Source of the DNA: Gracilimonas mengyeensis
Lineage (GTDB): Bacteria > Bacteroidota > Rhodothermia > Balneolales > Balneolaceae
Direction: 5' to 3'
Length of the DNA stretch: 64,000 bases
NCBI RefSeq assembly: GCF_900182705.1
Contig: NZ_FXTP01000009.1
Location: forward strand, 62,001 to 126,000
Below, one piece after another: positions 35,045-45,129 of this stretch. The translations under genes were made by a program, and so were the position numbers. The notes beneath the pieces were generated by a model that saw only the letters and a program-made list of their open reading frames with translations, ran no database searches and was not told the origin of the DNA. Numbering within the stretch: the first letter of the stretch is position 1; each line of letters begins with the position of its first letter.

Positions 35045-35932
35045 ATGAGTACAGCCTATTTGTTTCCCGGACAGGGATCGCAATTTGTTGGGATGGGAAA
35101 AGAGTTATACGGCTCCAACCCCGATGCAGCGGCTTATTTTGATAAAGCCAATGAAATTTTAGGCATCGACCTGAAAGGGATTATGTTTGAGGGACCTGAA
35201 GAAACCTTGAAGCAGACTGAGTTTACTCAGCCCGCTATCTTTCTTCATTCCATCGCTTTATTTAAAACACTGGATGCCAATCCGGATATGGTAGCCGGGC
35301 ACAGCTTGGGCGAATTTTCAGCCCTGGTAGCCTGTGGCGCCATTTCTTTTGAAGAAGCATTAAAAATAGTACGCCGACGTGGCGAACTGATGCAGCAAGC
35401 TGGTACCGATAACCCCGGAACTATGGCTGCAATAATCGGTATGGATGATAGCGAGGTTGAAGTCGTAAGTACTGAAGCAACCAAGGCTACCGGCAAAGAA
35501 GTGATCGCAGCTAATTATAACTGCCCCGGACAGCTGGTGATTTCCGGTTATCAGGAAGCAGTGGAAAAAGCCGTTGAAATTGCTAAAGAGAAAGGTGCCC
35601 GCATGGCAAAATTACTGCCGGTAAGTGGCGCATTTCACTCTTCACTGATGCAGCCTGCTTATGATGGGCTAAAAAATCAATTGGAAGATCTGAATATTCA
35701 TACTCCAAATTGTCCGATTTATAGTAATTACACAGCTAAAGCTACCACAGATACCGAGAAAATCCGGGAGAACTTGTTGAAGCAACTCCTAAATCCGGTT
35801 CTTTGGACACAAACGCTGAAGAACATGCATGCCGATGGTGCACAAGAGTTTGTTGAAGTAGGCCCGGGCAAAGTATTGCAAGGGTTAGTGAAACGAACGC
35901 TTAAAGACGTAGAAATTTCAGGACATCAATAA
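35045..35932 (+). CDS. fabD: Malonyl-CoA:ACP transacylase
   Basis: 295 residues. The GQGSQ start motif (FPGQGSQFVGMG) and the catalytic serine S87 in AGHSLGEFSAL, with the histidine in SGAFHSSLM (about residue 198), are present. It loads malonyl groups onto ACP. The gene abuts fabH and lies 10 bases ahead of fabG. Confidence 0.96.
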   Translation: MSTAYLFPGQGSQFVGMGKELYGSNPDAAAYFDKANEILGIDLKGIMFEGPEETLKQTEFTQPAIFLHSIALFKTLDANPDMVAGHSLGEFSALVACGAISFEEALKIVRRRGELMQQAGTDNPGTMAAIIGMDDSEVEVVSTEATKATGKEVIAANYNCPGQLVISGYQEAVEKAVEIAKEKGARMAKLLPVSGAFHSSLMQPAYDGLKNQLEDLNIHTPNCPIYSNYTAKATTDTEKIRENLLKQLLNPVLWTQTLKNMHADGAQEFVEVGPGKVLQGLVKRTLKDVEISGHQ

Positions 35933-35942
35933 AGAAAGAACC

Positions 35943-36692
35943 ATGAGTTTATCATTAGAAGGAAAAACCTGTCTGGTAACCGGCGGTAGTCGAGGGATTG
36001 GAAAAGCCATCGCACTCAGACTGGCAGAATTTGGAGCCGATGTGGCCATTACCTATGCTCGTTCTGCAGATGCAGCTGAAGAGGTAAAAGAAGAAATTGA
36101 GAAGCTGGGCAGAAAAGCCAAAGCTTTACAAGCGGATGCCGTTGATTTAGCTCGCACAGAAGAAGTGATCGCTGAATTGGTGGACGACTGGGGTAAAATT
36201 GATATTATTGTAAACAATGCCGGCATCACCAAAGATAACCTGATCCTTCGCATGAATGAAGAACAGTGGGACGATGTCATCAACACAAATTTGAAGAGTA
36301 TTTTCAATTATTCAAAAGCTGCCGCCAAGCCTATGATGCGCAATCGCGGTGGTTCTATCATCAACATTAGTTCAGTGGTAGGTATTTCCGGTAACGCCGG
36401 ACAGAGTAACTATGCGGCTTCTAAAGCAGGTATTATTGGCTTTACCAAGTCGTACGCCAAAGAATTAGCCTCACGAAATATCCGTGCAAATGTAGTTGCT
36501 CCGGGATATATTCTAACCGACATGACCGACCAGCTGGATGAGAAGGTTTTACAGGGTATTAAAGACGAAACCCCTTTGGGGCGCGCCGGCAATGCTGAAG
36601 AAGTGGCCGATGCGGTAGTCTTTCTTGCCTCTGACATGAGTTCATACGTCACCGGAGAGGTGATTCGTGTGGATGGCGGGATGGCAATGTAA
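35943..36692 (+). CDS. fabG: 3-oxoacyl-ACP reductase
   Basis: 249 residues. The NADPH loop TGGSRGIGKAIAL (about residues 13-25), NNAGITKDNL, catalytic Ser in INISSVVG and YAASKAG (YxxxK) are typical of FabG. The VTGEVIRVDGGMAM C-terminus is canonical. It reduces ketoacyl-ACP in the elongation cycle. The gap to acpP (99 bases) is the largest in the cluster and may hold a separate acpP promoter. Confidence 0.96.
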   Translation: MSLSLEGKTCLVTGGSRGIGKAIALRLAEFGADVAITYARSADAAEEVKEEIEKLGRKAKALQADAVDLARTEEVIAELVDDWGKIDIIVNNAGITKDNLILRMNEEQWDDVINTNLKSIFNYSKAAAKPMMRNRGGSIINISSVVGISGNAGQSNYAASKAGIIGFTKSYAKELASRNIRANVVAPGYILTDMTDQLDEKVLQGIKDETPLGRAGNAEEVADAVVFLASDMSSYVTGEVIRVDGGMAM

Positions 36693-36791
36693 TTGTGTGT
36701 ATATTGCAGATGCTCTGCTGAATTTTTAAGTTGAAAACACTTATTTTATCAAAATTATAATTACCAACTAATCACTGAAAAAGGACACAAA

Positions 36792-37031
36792 ATGTCACAA
36801 GACGTAGAATCAAAAGTAAAAGCTATCATTGTAGATAAACTTGGCGTGGACGAATCAGAAGTAACTGCTGACGCCAACTTCACCAACGATCTTGGAGCTG
36901 ACTCTCTGGATACGGTAGAATTGATTATGGAATTCGAAAAAGAATTCGACTTGAGCATTCCTGACGAAGATGCTGAGAATATTGCTACAGTAGGAGATGC
37001 TACAACTTACCTGTCAGGTAAACTCTCCTAA
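36792..37031 (+). CDS. acpP: Acyl carrier protein
   Basis: 79 residues, strongly acidic. S38 in [16 protein letters not shown] is the phosphopantetheine attachment site. It carries growing acyl chains. The 99-base leader ahead of it suggests its own promoter. It is followed 43 bases later by fabF. Confidence 0.97.
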   Translation: MSQDVESKVKAIIVDKLGVDESEVTADANFTNDLGADSLDTVELIMEFEKEFDLSIPDEDAENIATVGDATTYLSGKLS

Positions 37032-37074
37032 GTAAACTCACTTCTTAATTTTCCAATTTCTTTAAAAATAAATT

Positions 37075-38319
37075 ATGAGCACTCGCAGAGTAGTAGTAAC
37101 GGGTATTGGGGCTCTTACACCCATTGGCAAAACCGCACCTGATTTCTGGAACGGATTGGTTTCGGGAAAGAATGGTGTGCGCCATGTGGAGCATTTCGAT
37201 ACGTCCGACTTTGCCACTAAATTTGCTGCTCAGATTGAGGATTACGAACCTACTGACTATTTCGATCGCAAAGAAGCCCGGAGGCTGGACAAAGTGGCCC
37301 AATACGGGATCATTGCCTCCGACGAAGCGATTGAAGACAGTAAACTTGATCTGGATAAAATTAACAAGGATGAAGTAGCTGTTCTGGTGGGTACCGGAAT
37401 TGGGGGGATGGAAACCTTCTATAATCAGTCCGTCTCGTTCCACGAACACGGGCCGCGAGGCGTTTCCCCTTTCTTCATTCCGATGCTGATTCCTGATATC
37501 GTATCAGGGCAGATTTCCATCCGACATGGATTTAGAGGTCCAAATTTCTGTGCGGTATCTGCATGTGCTACCGGCTCGCATAATATTGGCCTCGCGTATG
37601 ACGCTATCCGTCACGGGCAGTCGACTTATGCCATCGCCGGAGGTACCGAAGCCCCGGTTACCCGTATTGGGATATCTGGTTTCAACTCCATGAAGGCGAT
37701 GTCCACGCGTAACGATTCCCCGGAAACAGCTTCCCGTCCGTTCGATAAAGACCGGGACGGCTTTGTGCTGGGTGAAGGCGCTGGTATTTTTGTGCTGGAA
37801 GAATTGGAATCAGCCCTGGAACGTGGTGCACGTATTTATGGTGAGATAGCCGGTTACGGTTTTTCTGCCGATGCGTACCATATCACCGCACCCGATCCAG
37901 ACGGTAACGGCGTGATTTTGGCGATGACCAAAGCCATGGAAGCGGCCGGCATCAAGCCAGAAGATGTAGATCATATCAATATGCATGGAACTTCTACACC
38001 ATTGGGTGATGTAGCCGAAAGCAATACCATCAAGAAGGTATTTGGAGAGCATGCCGAAAAGATCAATTGCAACTCCACCAAAAGCATGCACGGACATACC
38101 CTCGGTGCTGCCGGAGCTATTGAGTCTATTGCGTCCCTGCTTTCAATTTACCATGGCATGGTGCCGCCTACTATCAACCTTGAAAATCAGGATCCTGAAT
38201 GTGATCTGAATTACACGGCCAATGAAGCAGCAGTGCGTGATGTTGAGTACGCACTGAATAATGCTTTTGGTTTCGGAGGGCACAACTCTACTTTGGTTTT
38301 AAAGAAGTACAAAGACTAA
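37075..38319 (+). CDS. fabF: 3-oxoacyl-ACP synthase II (main copy)
   Basis: 414 residues. Catalytic C164 in VSACATGSHN, histidines in NMHGTSTPLGD (about 305) and SMHGHTLGAAG (about 340). It is similar throughout to the TetR-linked copy at 1407-2654, but is in the fatty-acid cluster directly after acpP, the usual place for the housekeeping FabF. It elongates acyl chains. Confidence 0.97.
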   Translation: MSTRRVVVTGIGALTPIGKTAPDFWNGLVSGKNGVRHVEHFDTSDFATKFAAQIEDYEPTDYFDRKEARRLDKVAQYGIIASDEAIEDSKLDLDKINKDEVAVLVGTGIGGMETFYNQSVSFHEHGPRGVSPFFIPMLIPDIVSGQISIRHGFRGPNFCAVSACATGSHNIGLAYDAIRHGQSTYAIAGGTEAPVTRIGISGFNSMKAMSTRNDSPETASRPFDKDRDGFVLGEGAGIFVLEELESALERGARIYGEIAGYGFSADAYHITAPDPDGNGVILAMTKAMEAAGIKPEDVDHINMHGTSTPLGDVAESNTIKKVFGEHAEKINCNSTKSMHGHTLGAAGAIESIASLLSIYHGMVPPTINLENQDPECDLNYTANEAAVRDVEYALNNAFGFGGHNSTLVLKKYKD

Positions 38320-38325
38320 GACGTT

Positions 38326-39078
38326 ATGCCCAAATGGTTCAGGTCGCTTTTTAGTAAGCCAAAGCAGAGTACTTCTGAGTTAAGTCCTGAATTAATAAAC
38401 CGAATAAAGAAAATTGAAGGGATCGTTGGTTTTTCAATCGACGATCCTTCTTTATTTCTAAAAGCCCTGCGACACCGCTCTACCTTGTCGCAGGAGCAGT
38501 ATGAAACATATGACTCGTACGAACGCCTCGAGTTTCTTGGGGATGCGGTATTGGACCTTATAGCCGCCGAGATTCTTTTCAACAAATATCCCGAAAAAGA
38601 TGAAGGCTTTCTCACCAAAGTACGGGCAAAGCTGGTACGAGGTGAAACCTTAAGTGGGTTTTCCAGGGCATTGGGTATTGAAGACCTTATGGAGCTGGGA
38701 GAACGCAATGGAGGCGGCATATCAAAAAGTATTCTGGCGGATGCCTTTGAGTCTATCATTGCAGCTATTTATATAACCCAGGGCTATGAACATGCTTACG
38801 AATTCGTAGATCGTGTGATACGTGAAAACCTGGTATTGAAAGATCTCATCGATACGGTCGATAATTACAAAAGTGCCCTTCTCGAATATGCCCAGGCCAA
38901 AAAGATGAGCATTCCCTACTATGAAATGATTGCAGAATACGGCCCCGGTCATAATCGAACCTTCGAGGTGAAAGTGCTAATAGACAAACGGGAGCTGGGA
39001 ACCGGCAAAGGCAAGAGCAAGAAGAAAGCCGAGCAGAAAGCGGCTAAAGAGGCGCTAAAAATGTTGAAGAAAGAGTGA
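38326..39078 (+). CDS. rnc: Ribonuclease III
   Basis: 250 residues. Signature ERLEFLGDAVLDLIAAE (about residues 67-83) and the second acidic cluster near ADAFESIIAAIY form the metal site. The C-terminal double-stranded RNA-binding domain (about 180-250) ends in KKKAEQKAAKEALK. It processes rRNA and other structured RNA. It directly follows fabF (6-base gap), as in many bacteria. Confidence 0.96.
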   Translation: MPKWFRSLFSKPKQSTSELSPELINRIKKIEGIVGFSIDDPSLFLKALRHRSTLSQEQYETYDSYERLEFLGDAVLDLIAAEILFNKYPEKDEGFLTKVRAKLVRGETLSGFSRALGIEDLMELGERNGGGISKSILADAFESIIAAIYITQGYEHAYEFVDRVIRENLVLKDLIDTVDNYKSALLEYAQAKKMSIPYYEMIAEYGPGHNRTFEVKVLIDKRELGTGKGKSKKKAEQKAAKEALKMLKKE

Positions 39079-39260
39079 CGTTGGTTCGTAGTTATTTCTA
39101 AAGAGGTTATTTCCCATCTAAGTTATTTTTATAACATTTTGTTAAATAAATACTCTTATTTAATACAAGTCAAATGTCCGGGGCATTGATACAATAGTGT
39201 GTCGATTTATCTCCCCCATTCACTATAATATTTAGGATTATTAAAAAAGAGGGTTAAGGT

Positions 39261-39950
39261 ATGAAAGAGAATCAATTACTATTCCCGGTTATTGTCAGTA
39301 CGATAATCCTTGTTCTCCTTACTGGAAGCGGATGTGGATTATTAGGTGGGAAAGATAAAAAAGAGGTCTCGGGAGATCTAATGCCTCTTTCGGTAGGGAA
39401 TTATTGGGAATATGAATTCACATATATTTGGAAAGACACCCTCCGATATGAAGTGGTAAAAGAAGTTCAAGTACCTTTTGGTGGGGAAAAATACACGGCT
39501 TACGCTTTTAACTTGGTTCCTTTTCCCTCTGATGTTCCAGAGTATTATTGGCTGTACCGGAACGGGGAAGCAGGGTTATATCAAATGGGCGGCATAGCCA
39601 ATACGGATACCCTGTTCACTCAGTATGTGGACAAACCCTGGCCTGCGGAAGAAGGGGAGAATTGGAATATCCCACGATTGGCTTTTTCCAGGGACAGCCT
39701 GAAATTTTATGTCTCTGATACGCTCAGTATTACCTTAGTAGATAAAAGCCGGGAGATTGATACCCCGGCAGGAAAATTTGAGTGTTATGTGTATAAATTT
39801 ACTATCTCAAATGGGGACGATGTACCAAGATGGGATTATTTTATGTACTACAGCTCAGGAGTAGGGTTAATAGCACAAATTGCAACATCAGAAGGCGATC
39901 CGGAAAATATTAAAGAAGAAATGTACCTGATGGATTTTCATTTAGAATAA
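39261..39950 (+). CDS. Putative lipoprotein of unknown function
   Basis: 229 residues. The signal peptide ends in LTGSGC with the lipobox cysteine at C25, so it is probably lipidated and exported. The mature chain is beta-rich with aromatic strands (GNYWEYEFTYIWKDTL, FECYVYKFTISNGDD). No family is recognised. It stands alone between rnc and a convergent small gene. Confidence 0.75.
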   Translation: MKENQLLFPVIVSTIILVLLTGSGCGLLGGKDKKEVSGDLMPLSVGNYWEYEFTYIWKDTLRYEVVKEVQVPFGGEKYTAYAFNLVPFPSDVPEYYWLYRNGEAGLYQMGGIANTDTLFTQYVDKPWPAEEGENWNIPRLAFSRDSLKFYVSDTLSITLVDKSREIDTPAGKFECYVYKFTISNGDDVPRWDYFMYYSSGVGLIAQIATSEGDPENIKEEMYLMDFHLE

Positions 39951-40124
39951 TACATATCCAAGTAATGACAATTATGAACCAAAAAAGTCCTGCCGGGCCA
40001 CCACCGAGTTTGATCCGACACGATAAATAAACCACGGACGGACGAGACGCTAAAAGTACTAATAAAGGGGTAAATAGCATTACCCATTGATCTTACTTAT
40101 TTCAATCATATTCAATTAGTGAGC

Positions 40125-40388
40125 TTATACTGATAAGTTCGCAATAGCCAGTATTAGCCATCCTGCTGTAATTGTGCACATCATTTGCTCATTGTTGAGC
40201 GGACGCCTGATTATCCAATAAAAAAGCATGGGTATCAGTGCCACAATTATTGAAAAGAGAAGGTGGCCAGCTACACTGATCAACAGGCTCATAAACGCAA
40301 TGTTTGAAGAAGTGAGCAGGGAAACAACGAAAGTACCTGCAACAAGCAGCAACCACCATAATTTAAAGTGAAAGAAAATCTTCATCAT
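40125..40388 (-). CDS. Small hydrophobic membrane protein, unknown
   Basis: 87 residues with about three strongly hydrophobic stretches (WWLLLVAGTFVVSLL, HLLFSIIVALIPMLFYW, TAGWLILAIANLSV). Length and composition fit a small integral membrane protein. No family is recognised, and neighbours give no hint. The probability that it is a real gene is moderate. Confidence 0.5.
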   Translation of the reverse strand: MMKIFFHFKLWWLLLVAGTFVVSLLTSSNIAFMSLLISVAGHLLFSIIVALIPMLFYWIIRRPLNNEQMMCTITAGWLILAIANLSV

Positions 40389-40475
40389 TGCGAACCCGAC
40401 TTTTTAGTTCCTGCAATTTAGCTTGCTATATCGAACAAGTACCAGCAAATAAGTAAATGGATTTGAAGATTATAT

Positions 40476-40790
40476 TTAGTCTGTGAACTCCATGAGCTCG
40501 ACGGGAGCCCCATTTACTTCTATAAATGCTACTATAAGTCCTTCGCTGGGGGAGTTAGGTTCAATGAGAATATGCTCACCCTCTAAAGCTTTATCCAAAT
40601 CGTCAACTTCAAAAGCTACATGTGGCACTGATTGCACCAAGTCAGGATAAGGCGCATCTTTCCAATAGCGTTGCCATTGTATACCATATTTATTGTTGGT
40701 ATGATCAGAAACGGTCATTTGGAGATGAGGCAGATCAATTTCATTTTCGAAGGAATCTTTAGTGGGGATGCCAATGTGATTGAACTTCAT
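40476..40790 (-). CDS. Glyoxalase/VOC-family protein
   Basis: 104 residues from ATG 40790 (MKFNHIGIPTKD); the upstream extension to 40826 looks spurious. The beta-alpha-beta-beta-beta VOC module shows FNHIGIPT near the start and VPHVAFEVDDLDKAL in the second half, ending in GAPVELMEF, with possible metal ligands H5 and E in the last strand. Function is unknown; VOC proteins include lyases, dioxygenases and resistance proteins. Confidence 0.8.
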   Translation of the reverse strand: MKFNHIGIPTKDSFENEIDLPHLQMTVSDHTNNKYGIQWQRYWKDAPYPDLVQSVPHVAFEVDDLDKALEGEHILIEPNSPSEGLIVAFIEVNGAPVELMEFTD

Positions 40791-40985
40791 ATTTTTGGGA
40801 GTAATTTTTTTGGATACACATTTCACCTTCGATAGAAGACATTATAACTATACTAAAAACAATACATTTATCACTACAAATGGTTGTGTGTCAACAAGCA
40901 AAACGGAATACGATAGCAATATATCAAAACTTGTTTTTTGCGGGATTAACCCCGATTCTTAGCCCGACAACCACAGGCTTATTTT

Positions 40986-42380
40986 ATGCAAAAACCGATG
41001 TTCGTTCAACTTATTAAACCGGAATTCGAGGAGCTCATAGAGGCCAAGGATTGGGTAGCACTCAAAGAGGTGCTCAACGATGTGCCCTCTGCCGATATTG
41101 CCGATATGCTGCTGGAATTACCCGGTGATATTGCCGTGGTAGTCTTTCGGTTGCTCAAAAAGCCGATCGCTGCTGATGTTTTTGCCGAAATGCCTTCCTC
41201 AAAAGGAGTAGAGTTGTTGGAGCTGTTCAACAAGCAGCAGTTGAGCGATGTGATGGTAAACCTGGAGCCTGACGAACAGGTTTCGATTTTAGAGGAGCTA
41301 CCAGGGCATCTTACCCAGCGGGTGATGAATTCGATCCGTCCGGAAGATCAGCGACAATTAAAGAAGCTGTTGGGATATCCCGAGGAAAGTGTAGGGCGTT
41401 TGATGACGCCCCGTTATGTGAAGGTGAAGTCGGATTGGACCATCTCCCGCAGCATGGCGCACATCCGCAACTTTGGAGAAACGGCCGAGACCATCAACGT
41501 GATTTATGTGGTGGATGAAACGGAGCATCTGATTGATGACCTCCGTATTACGCATTTAATTTTAGCCGATCCCGATGACCATATTGAAAGCCTGATGGAC
41601 CGTTCTTTTGAGGCACTTTCGGTATATGATGACCAGGAGGAGGCGGTGAAAATGCTGGCCAAGTATGACCGTGTGGCCTTGCCGGTAGTTGATTCAGACG
41701 GCGTGTTGGTTGGTATTGTAACGGCTGATGATGTGATTGACGTGGCCGAAGAAGAGACCACCGAGGATATGCAGAAAATGGCCGGTATGGAAGTGTTGGA
41801 TGATTATTACTCCCAGACAACAGTATTTGGCATGGTCAAAAAAAGAGTACGTTGGCTTATTTTACTTTTTGTTGGCCAAATGTTGACGGTAACAGCCATG
41901 AGTAGCTACGAATCGGTATTGGCAAGTGCGGTATTATTATCCGTTTTTATTCCTATGATTATTTCAAGCGGCGGTAACTCCGGCTCACAGGCCGCCACTT
42001 TGATAATCCGCGCTCTTGCTACCGATGACATCGATTCATCAGATTGGCCAAAAATCCTGAAAAGGGAAGTCATGTCAGGTTTAATGCTAGGCAGCTTGAT
42101 TGGGATTATTGGGGTTGTTATCACCTTTGCCTGGGGGGTGTTCCAGGGAGAAATGATGGACCAGGCATTGTTTTTAACCTCGCTGACAATAGGCCTGAGT
42201 TTGCTGGGAGTTATTTTATTTGGAAATTTAAGCGGGTCAATGCTACCATTTATTTTGACAAAGTTTAATCTTGATCCAGCTGTTACATCAGCTCCTTTTG
42301 TTGCAACTTTGGTAGATGTTACAGGAATAATCATTTATTTTTCAATCGCTATCTTATTGCTTAGCGGAACTTTACTTTAA
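40986..42380 (+). CDS. mgtE: Magnesium transporter MgtE
   Basis: 464 residues. The N-terminal helical superhelix domain (first ~130 residues) is followed by paired CBS domains (about 140-260, with GRLMTPRYVKVKSDWT and ITADDVIDVAEEE) and a C-terminal membrane region with five helices, including IPMIISSGGNSGSQAATLIIRAL, the pore signature. It is an inner-membrane Mg2+ channel gated by cytoplasmic Mg2+. A VOC gene is divergent upstream. No M-box riboswitch is recognisable in the 150-base leader. Confidence 0.95.
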   Translation: MQKPMFVQLIKPEFEELIEAKDWVALKEVLNDVPSADIADMLLELPGDIAVVVFRLLKKPIAADVFAEMPSSKGVELLELFNKQQLSDVMVNLEPDEQVSILEELPGHLTQRVMNSIRPEDQRQLKKLLGYPEESVGRLMTPRYVKVKSDWTISRSMAHIRNFGETAETINVIYVVDETEHLIDDLRITHLILADPDDHIESLMDRSFEALSVYDDQEEAVKMLAKYDRVALPVVDSDGVLVGIVTADDVIDVAEEETTEDMQKMAGMEVLDDYYSQTTVFGMVKKRVRWLILLFVGQMLTVTAMSSYESVLASAVLLSVFIPMIISSGGNSGSQAATLIIRALATDDIDSSDWPKILKREVMSGLMLGSLIGIIGVVITFAWGVFQGEMMDQALFLTSLTIGLSLLGVILFGNLSGSMLPFILTKFNLDPAVTSAPFVATLVDVTGIIIYFSIAILLLSGTLL

Positions 42381-42395
42381 GCATCCTATACTCTC

Positions 42396-43244
42396 ATGAA
42401 ACAGTATCATCAGCTTGTAAAAAATGTACTTGAAAATGGTGTCCGGAAAGAAAACCGCACCGGGACCGATACCATCTCCAGCTTTTCGGAATTCTATAAG
42501 GTGGATTTGTCGGAGGGCTTTCCGCTGTTGACCACCAAAAAAGTGTATTTCAGATCGGTGATTTTGGAACTGTTGTGGTACCTGAGAGGCGAAGACCATA
42601 TCCGCTGGTTACGGGATGAAAACGATTGCCACATATGGGATGCCTGGGCCGATGAAGATGGTCATGTTGGGCCGATTTATCCAGTGCTTTGGAGACGTTT
42701 TCCGTATTTCGAAAAAGAGTCTGTACGTTTTGAAGGAAATGGTTCTGCCCTGGATAAAGAGGTATGGATGCAAAAAGAGTTTGATCAGGTGCAGCGGGCT
42801 ATCACCATGTTAAAAGAGAACCCTAATAGCCGGCGTATTGTAGTAAGTGCCTGGCACCCGGGATTGTTGGAAGAAATGGCTCTGCCGCCTTGCCATATCA
42901 TGTATGTGTTTAATGTGAGTGACGGTAAGCTGAACTGTCACCTTACACAGCGTTCCGGTGATATTGCTTTAGGAATTCCCTTTAACCTGGCTTGCTATTC
43001 GGCCCTGACGATGGCCATAGCTCAGGAAGTAGGCCTTAAACCCGGTACCTTTGCTCACACCATAGTAGATGCACACATTTACGAGAACCACGTTGAGGGA
43101 CTAAAAGAACAATTGAAACGAGAGCCTAAGGAGCTTCCTACCTTAAAAATTGCCAACAAACCTGTTGACGAGCTCACTTTTGATGACTTCACCCTTGAAA
43201 ATTACAATCCAGATCCAGCTATTAAGTTCGAGGTAGCTGTATGA
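42396..43244 (+). CDS. thyA: Thymidylate synthase
   Basis: 282 residues. The catalytic cysteine is in ALPPCHIMYVFNV, with Arg and Asn-rich folate-binding regions (CHLTQRSGDIALGIPFNLACY). It converts dUMP to dTMP using methylene-tetrahydrofolate. It overlaps folA by 4 bases (ATGA), so translation is coupled; together they recycle folate. Confidence 0.97.
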   Translation: MKQYHQLVKNVLENGVRKENRTGTDTISSFSEFYKVDLSEGFPLLTTKKVYFRSVILELLWYLRGEDHIRWLRDENDCHIWDAWADEDGHVGPIYPVLWRRFPYFEKESVRFEGNGSALDKEVWMQKEFDQVQRAITMLKENPNSRRIVVSAWHPGLLEEMALPPCHIMYVFNVSDGKLNCHLTQRSGDIALGIPFNLACYSALTMAIAQEVGLKPGTFAHTIVDAHIYENHVEGLKEQLKREPKELPTLKIANKPVDELTFDDFTLENYNPDPAIKFEVAV

Positions 43245-43708
43245 TCCTGACCCTGGTTGTAGCTCATGACCCAAACCTGGTAATTGGTAAAGACGGCGGA
43301 CTTCCCTGGCGATATCCAGAAGACCTCAAACATTTTAAAAAAACCACAACGGGCGGCACTATTATTATGGGGCGCGGAGTGTTTGAGGAACTGAATGAGA
43401 TTCCTCTTCCTAAACGCCGCAATATTGTGCTCAGCTCCACGCGCAATTATGACAATGTAGATACCTATTCTTCGCTCGAAGAAGCTCTGGGTACCTGCGA
43501 CAATGAAGAGATCTATATAATTGGAGGAGGGGTGTTATATCGGGAAGCCATTGAAAAAGCCGATAAGCTAATCATTACCGAGATTCACAAAGAGTATGAC
43601 GGAGACACCTTTTTTCCGGAGTACAGAGATGAGATTGGGAGCACTTGGAAAGAGGTTTCAAGAGAAGACAAAGGAGAGCTTTCTTTTGTTACATATATGC
43701 GTTCCTGA
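43241..43708 (+). CDS. folA: Dihydrofolate reductase
   Basis: 155 residues. The start VVAHDPNLVIGKDGGLPWRYPEDLKHFKK is the DHFR signature with the catalytic acidic residue in the WRYPEDL motif, then IIMGRGVFEEL and IIGGGVLYREA. It regenerates tetrahydrofolate for ThyA, with which it overlaps by 4 bases. Confidence 0.96.
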   Translation: MILTLVVAHDPNLVIGKDGGLPWRYPEDLKHFKKTTTGGTIIMGRGVFEELNEIPLPKRRNIVLSSTRNYDNVDTYSSLEEALGTCDNEEIYIIGGGVLYREAIEKADKLIITEIHKEYDGDTFFPEYRDEIGSTWKEVSREDKGELSFVTYMRS

Positions 43709-43935
43709 GGTTTATGAGCAGGTTTTAATTAAGAAAGATTAACCTGTATTAGCCTCCGCGATTTAATAAGTTTAGTACGTAATAATAAGACAGTTGTAGC
43801 AACCTTGAGTCGGTATTATTGTTCCGTCCACAGAGTTAAATAAATCCGCTAAAATCTATTTGTCAGGATATAGCCAGGAAGCGCGTTTAATAAAAAGCCG
43901 TAAAGGTGATATCTGTAGCATTGGAGCATATCAGA

Positions 43936-45129
43936 ATGAAAAATAAGAGGACTTTAAAAATCACAAATCTCGTTGAGCAACTTTCCCACGAGCTTAGAAC
44001 TCCATTGAATGCCATTTTGGGATATTCTGAGTTGCTTAAAAAGGGGGATAACCTGAATGATGAGCAAAAAGCACATTTGGAGAAGATTTCAACAAGTGGC
44101 AACCGTCTGGTTGATGTAATTAATGATATTATTGAGATTTCAAATATTGAAGCGGGACAAACAAAGATTACAGAGCAAGCAATTACCTGTTTTGAGTTGA
44201 CTGACCAATTGAATGAAAAGTTTGCCCCCCTGTTTCGAAGGAAAGAACTTTCGTTTGAGGTATTGACAACTGACCATCCAAAGGCCCATTTTTTATTGGA
44301 TGTTAAGAAACTCAAAACGATTCTCTATTCACTATTAAACAACGCATTAAAGTTTACCGATAGCGGTTCTGTACAAGTGAATATGGATCTGAGATTAAAA
44401 AGTGCTGCAAATTCTAAGTTGGTTATAGAAGTCACCGATACGGGTACAGGGTTGACCAATAAGGAACTTGAGCATATTTTTGAACCTTTTTGGCAGGCAA
44501 ATGTGGAAGAGCGAGAAGGTACGGGCTTGGGTTTAACTACCGTATGGAAACTGGTAAATGTGCTGGGTGGTACTATCAATGTGAAAAGTAAACACCTGAA
44601 AGGATCAACATTTAAAGTAAGCCTGCCTGTAACACCTTTGACTGAAGAAGAAATGAGAGACAGACCTGCCGGGAATATCTTAGAAGAACCAAAGCGATAT
44701 ACGAGAAATATATCATCCCTAAAAGCTTTGATTGTAGATGATATGGCGATCAACAGGACGCTGGCTCGCATTATGCTGCAGATGAACAACTTTTCCACCA
44801 TTGAGGCATCCAACGGGGTTGAAGCCCTGGATCATTATTTAGTGCATCAACCGGATGTAATACTTATGGATATATCTATGCCGGAGATGGACGGCATTGA
44901 GGCGATGGAGAAAATCAGAAGTATAAACGGGGAAGGCCAAAAGACGCCCATTATTGCCATCACTGCCGGCGGTCATAACGGTACACCCAGTGATCTGATG
45001 AATTTGGGTTTTTCGGAGTACATTCAAAAACCCTATAAAGAAAAGGAGCTGTTCGACAAGATTAGCTTGTTTCTTCCTTTAAACAGAGAAAACGGTAATG
45101 GTACAACTAATGTGACTTATCAGGTGTGA
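43936..45129 (+). CDS. Soluble hybrid histidine kinase with C-terminal receiver domain
   Basis: 397 residues from ATG 43936 (a GTG at 43906 would add 10). The HisKA box starts almost at the N-terminus, with H18 in QLSHELRTPLNAILGYSELL. HATPase boxes follow: N (LLNNALKF), G1 (DTGTGLTNKEL), F (FEPFWQA) and G2 (GTGLGLTTVWKL). A receiver domain at the C-terminus has paired acids (LIVDDMAINR), a phospho-Asp in LMDISMPEMDG and K in QKPYKE. No sensor or membrane domain is present, so the input must be another protein. It ends overlapping the convergent HD gene by 23 bases. Confidence 0.93.
   Translation: MKNKRTLKITNLVEQLSHELRTPLNAILGYSELLKKGDNLNDEQKAHLEKISTSGNRLVDVINDIIEISNIEAGQTKITEQAITCFELTDQLNEKFAPLFRRKELSFEVLTTDHPKAHFLLDVKKLKTILYSLLNNALKFTDSGSVQVNMDLRLKSAANSKLVIEVTDTGTGLTNKELEHIFEPFWQANVEEREGTGLGLTTVWKLVNVLGGTINVKSKHLKGSTFKVSLPVTPLTEEEMRDRPAGNILEEPKRYTRNISSLKALIVDDMAINRTLARIMLQMNNFSTIEASNGVEALDHYLVHQPDVILMDISMPEMDGIEAMEKIRSINGEGQKTPIIAITAGGHNGTPSDLMNLGFSEYIQKPYKEKELFDKISLFLPLNRENGNGTTNVTYQV

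Noticed and set aside
40827-40985. M-box riboswitch before mgtE
   Set aside because: I found no recognisable M-box core or terminator hairpin in the short leader.
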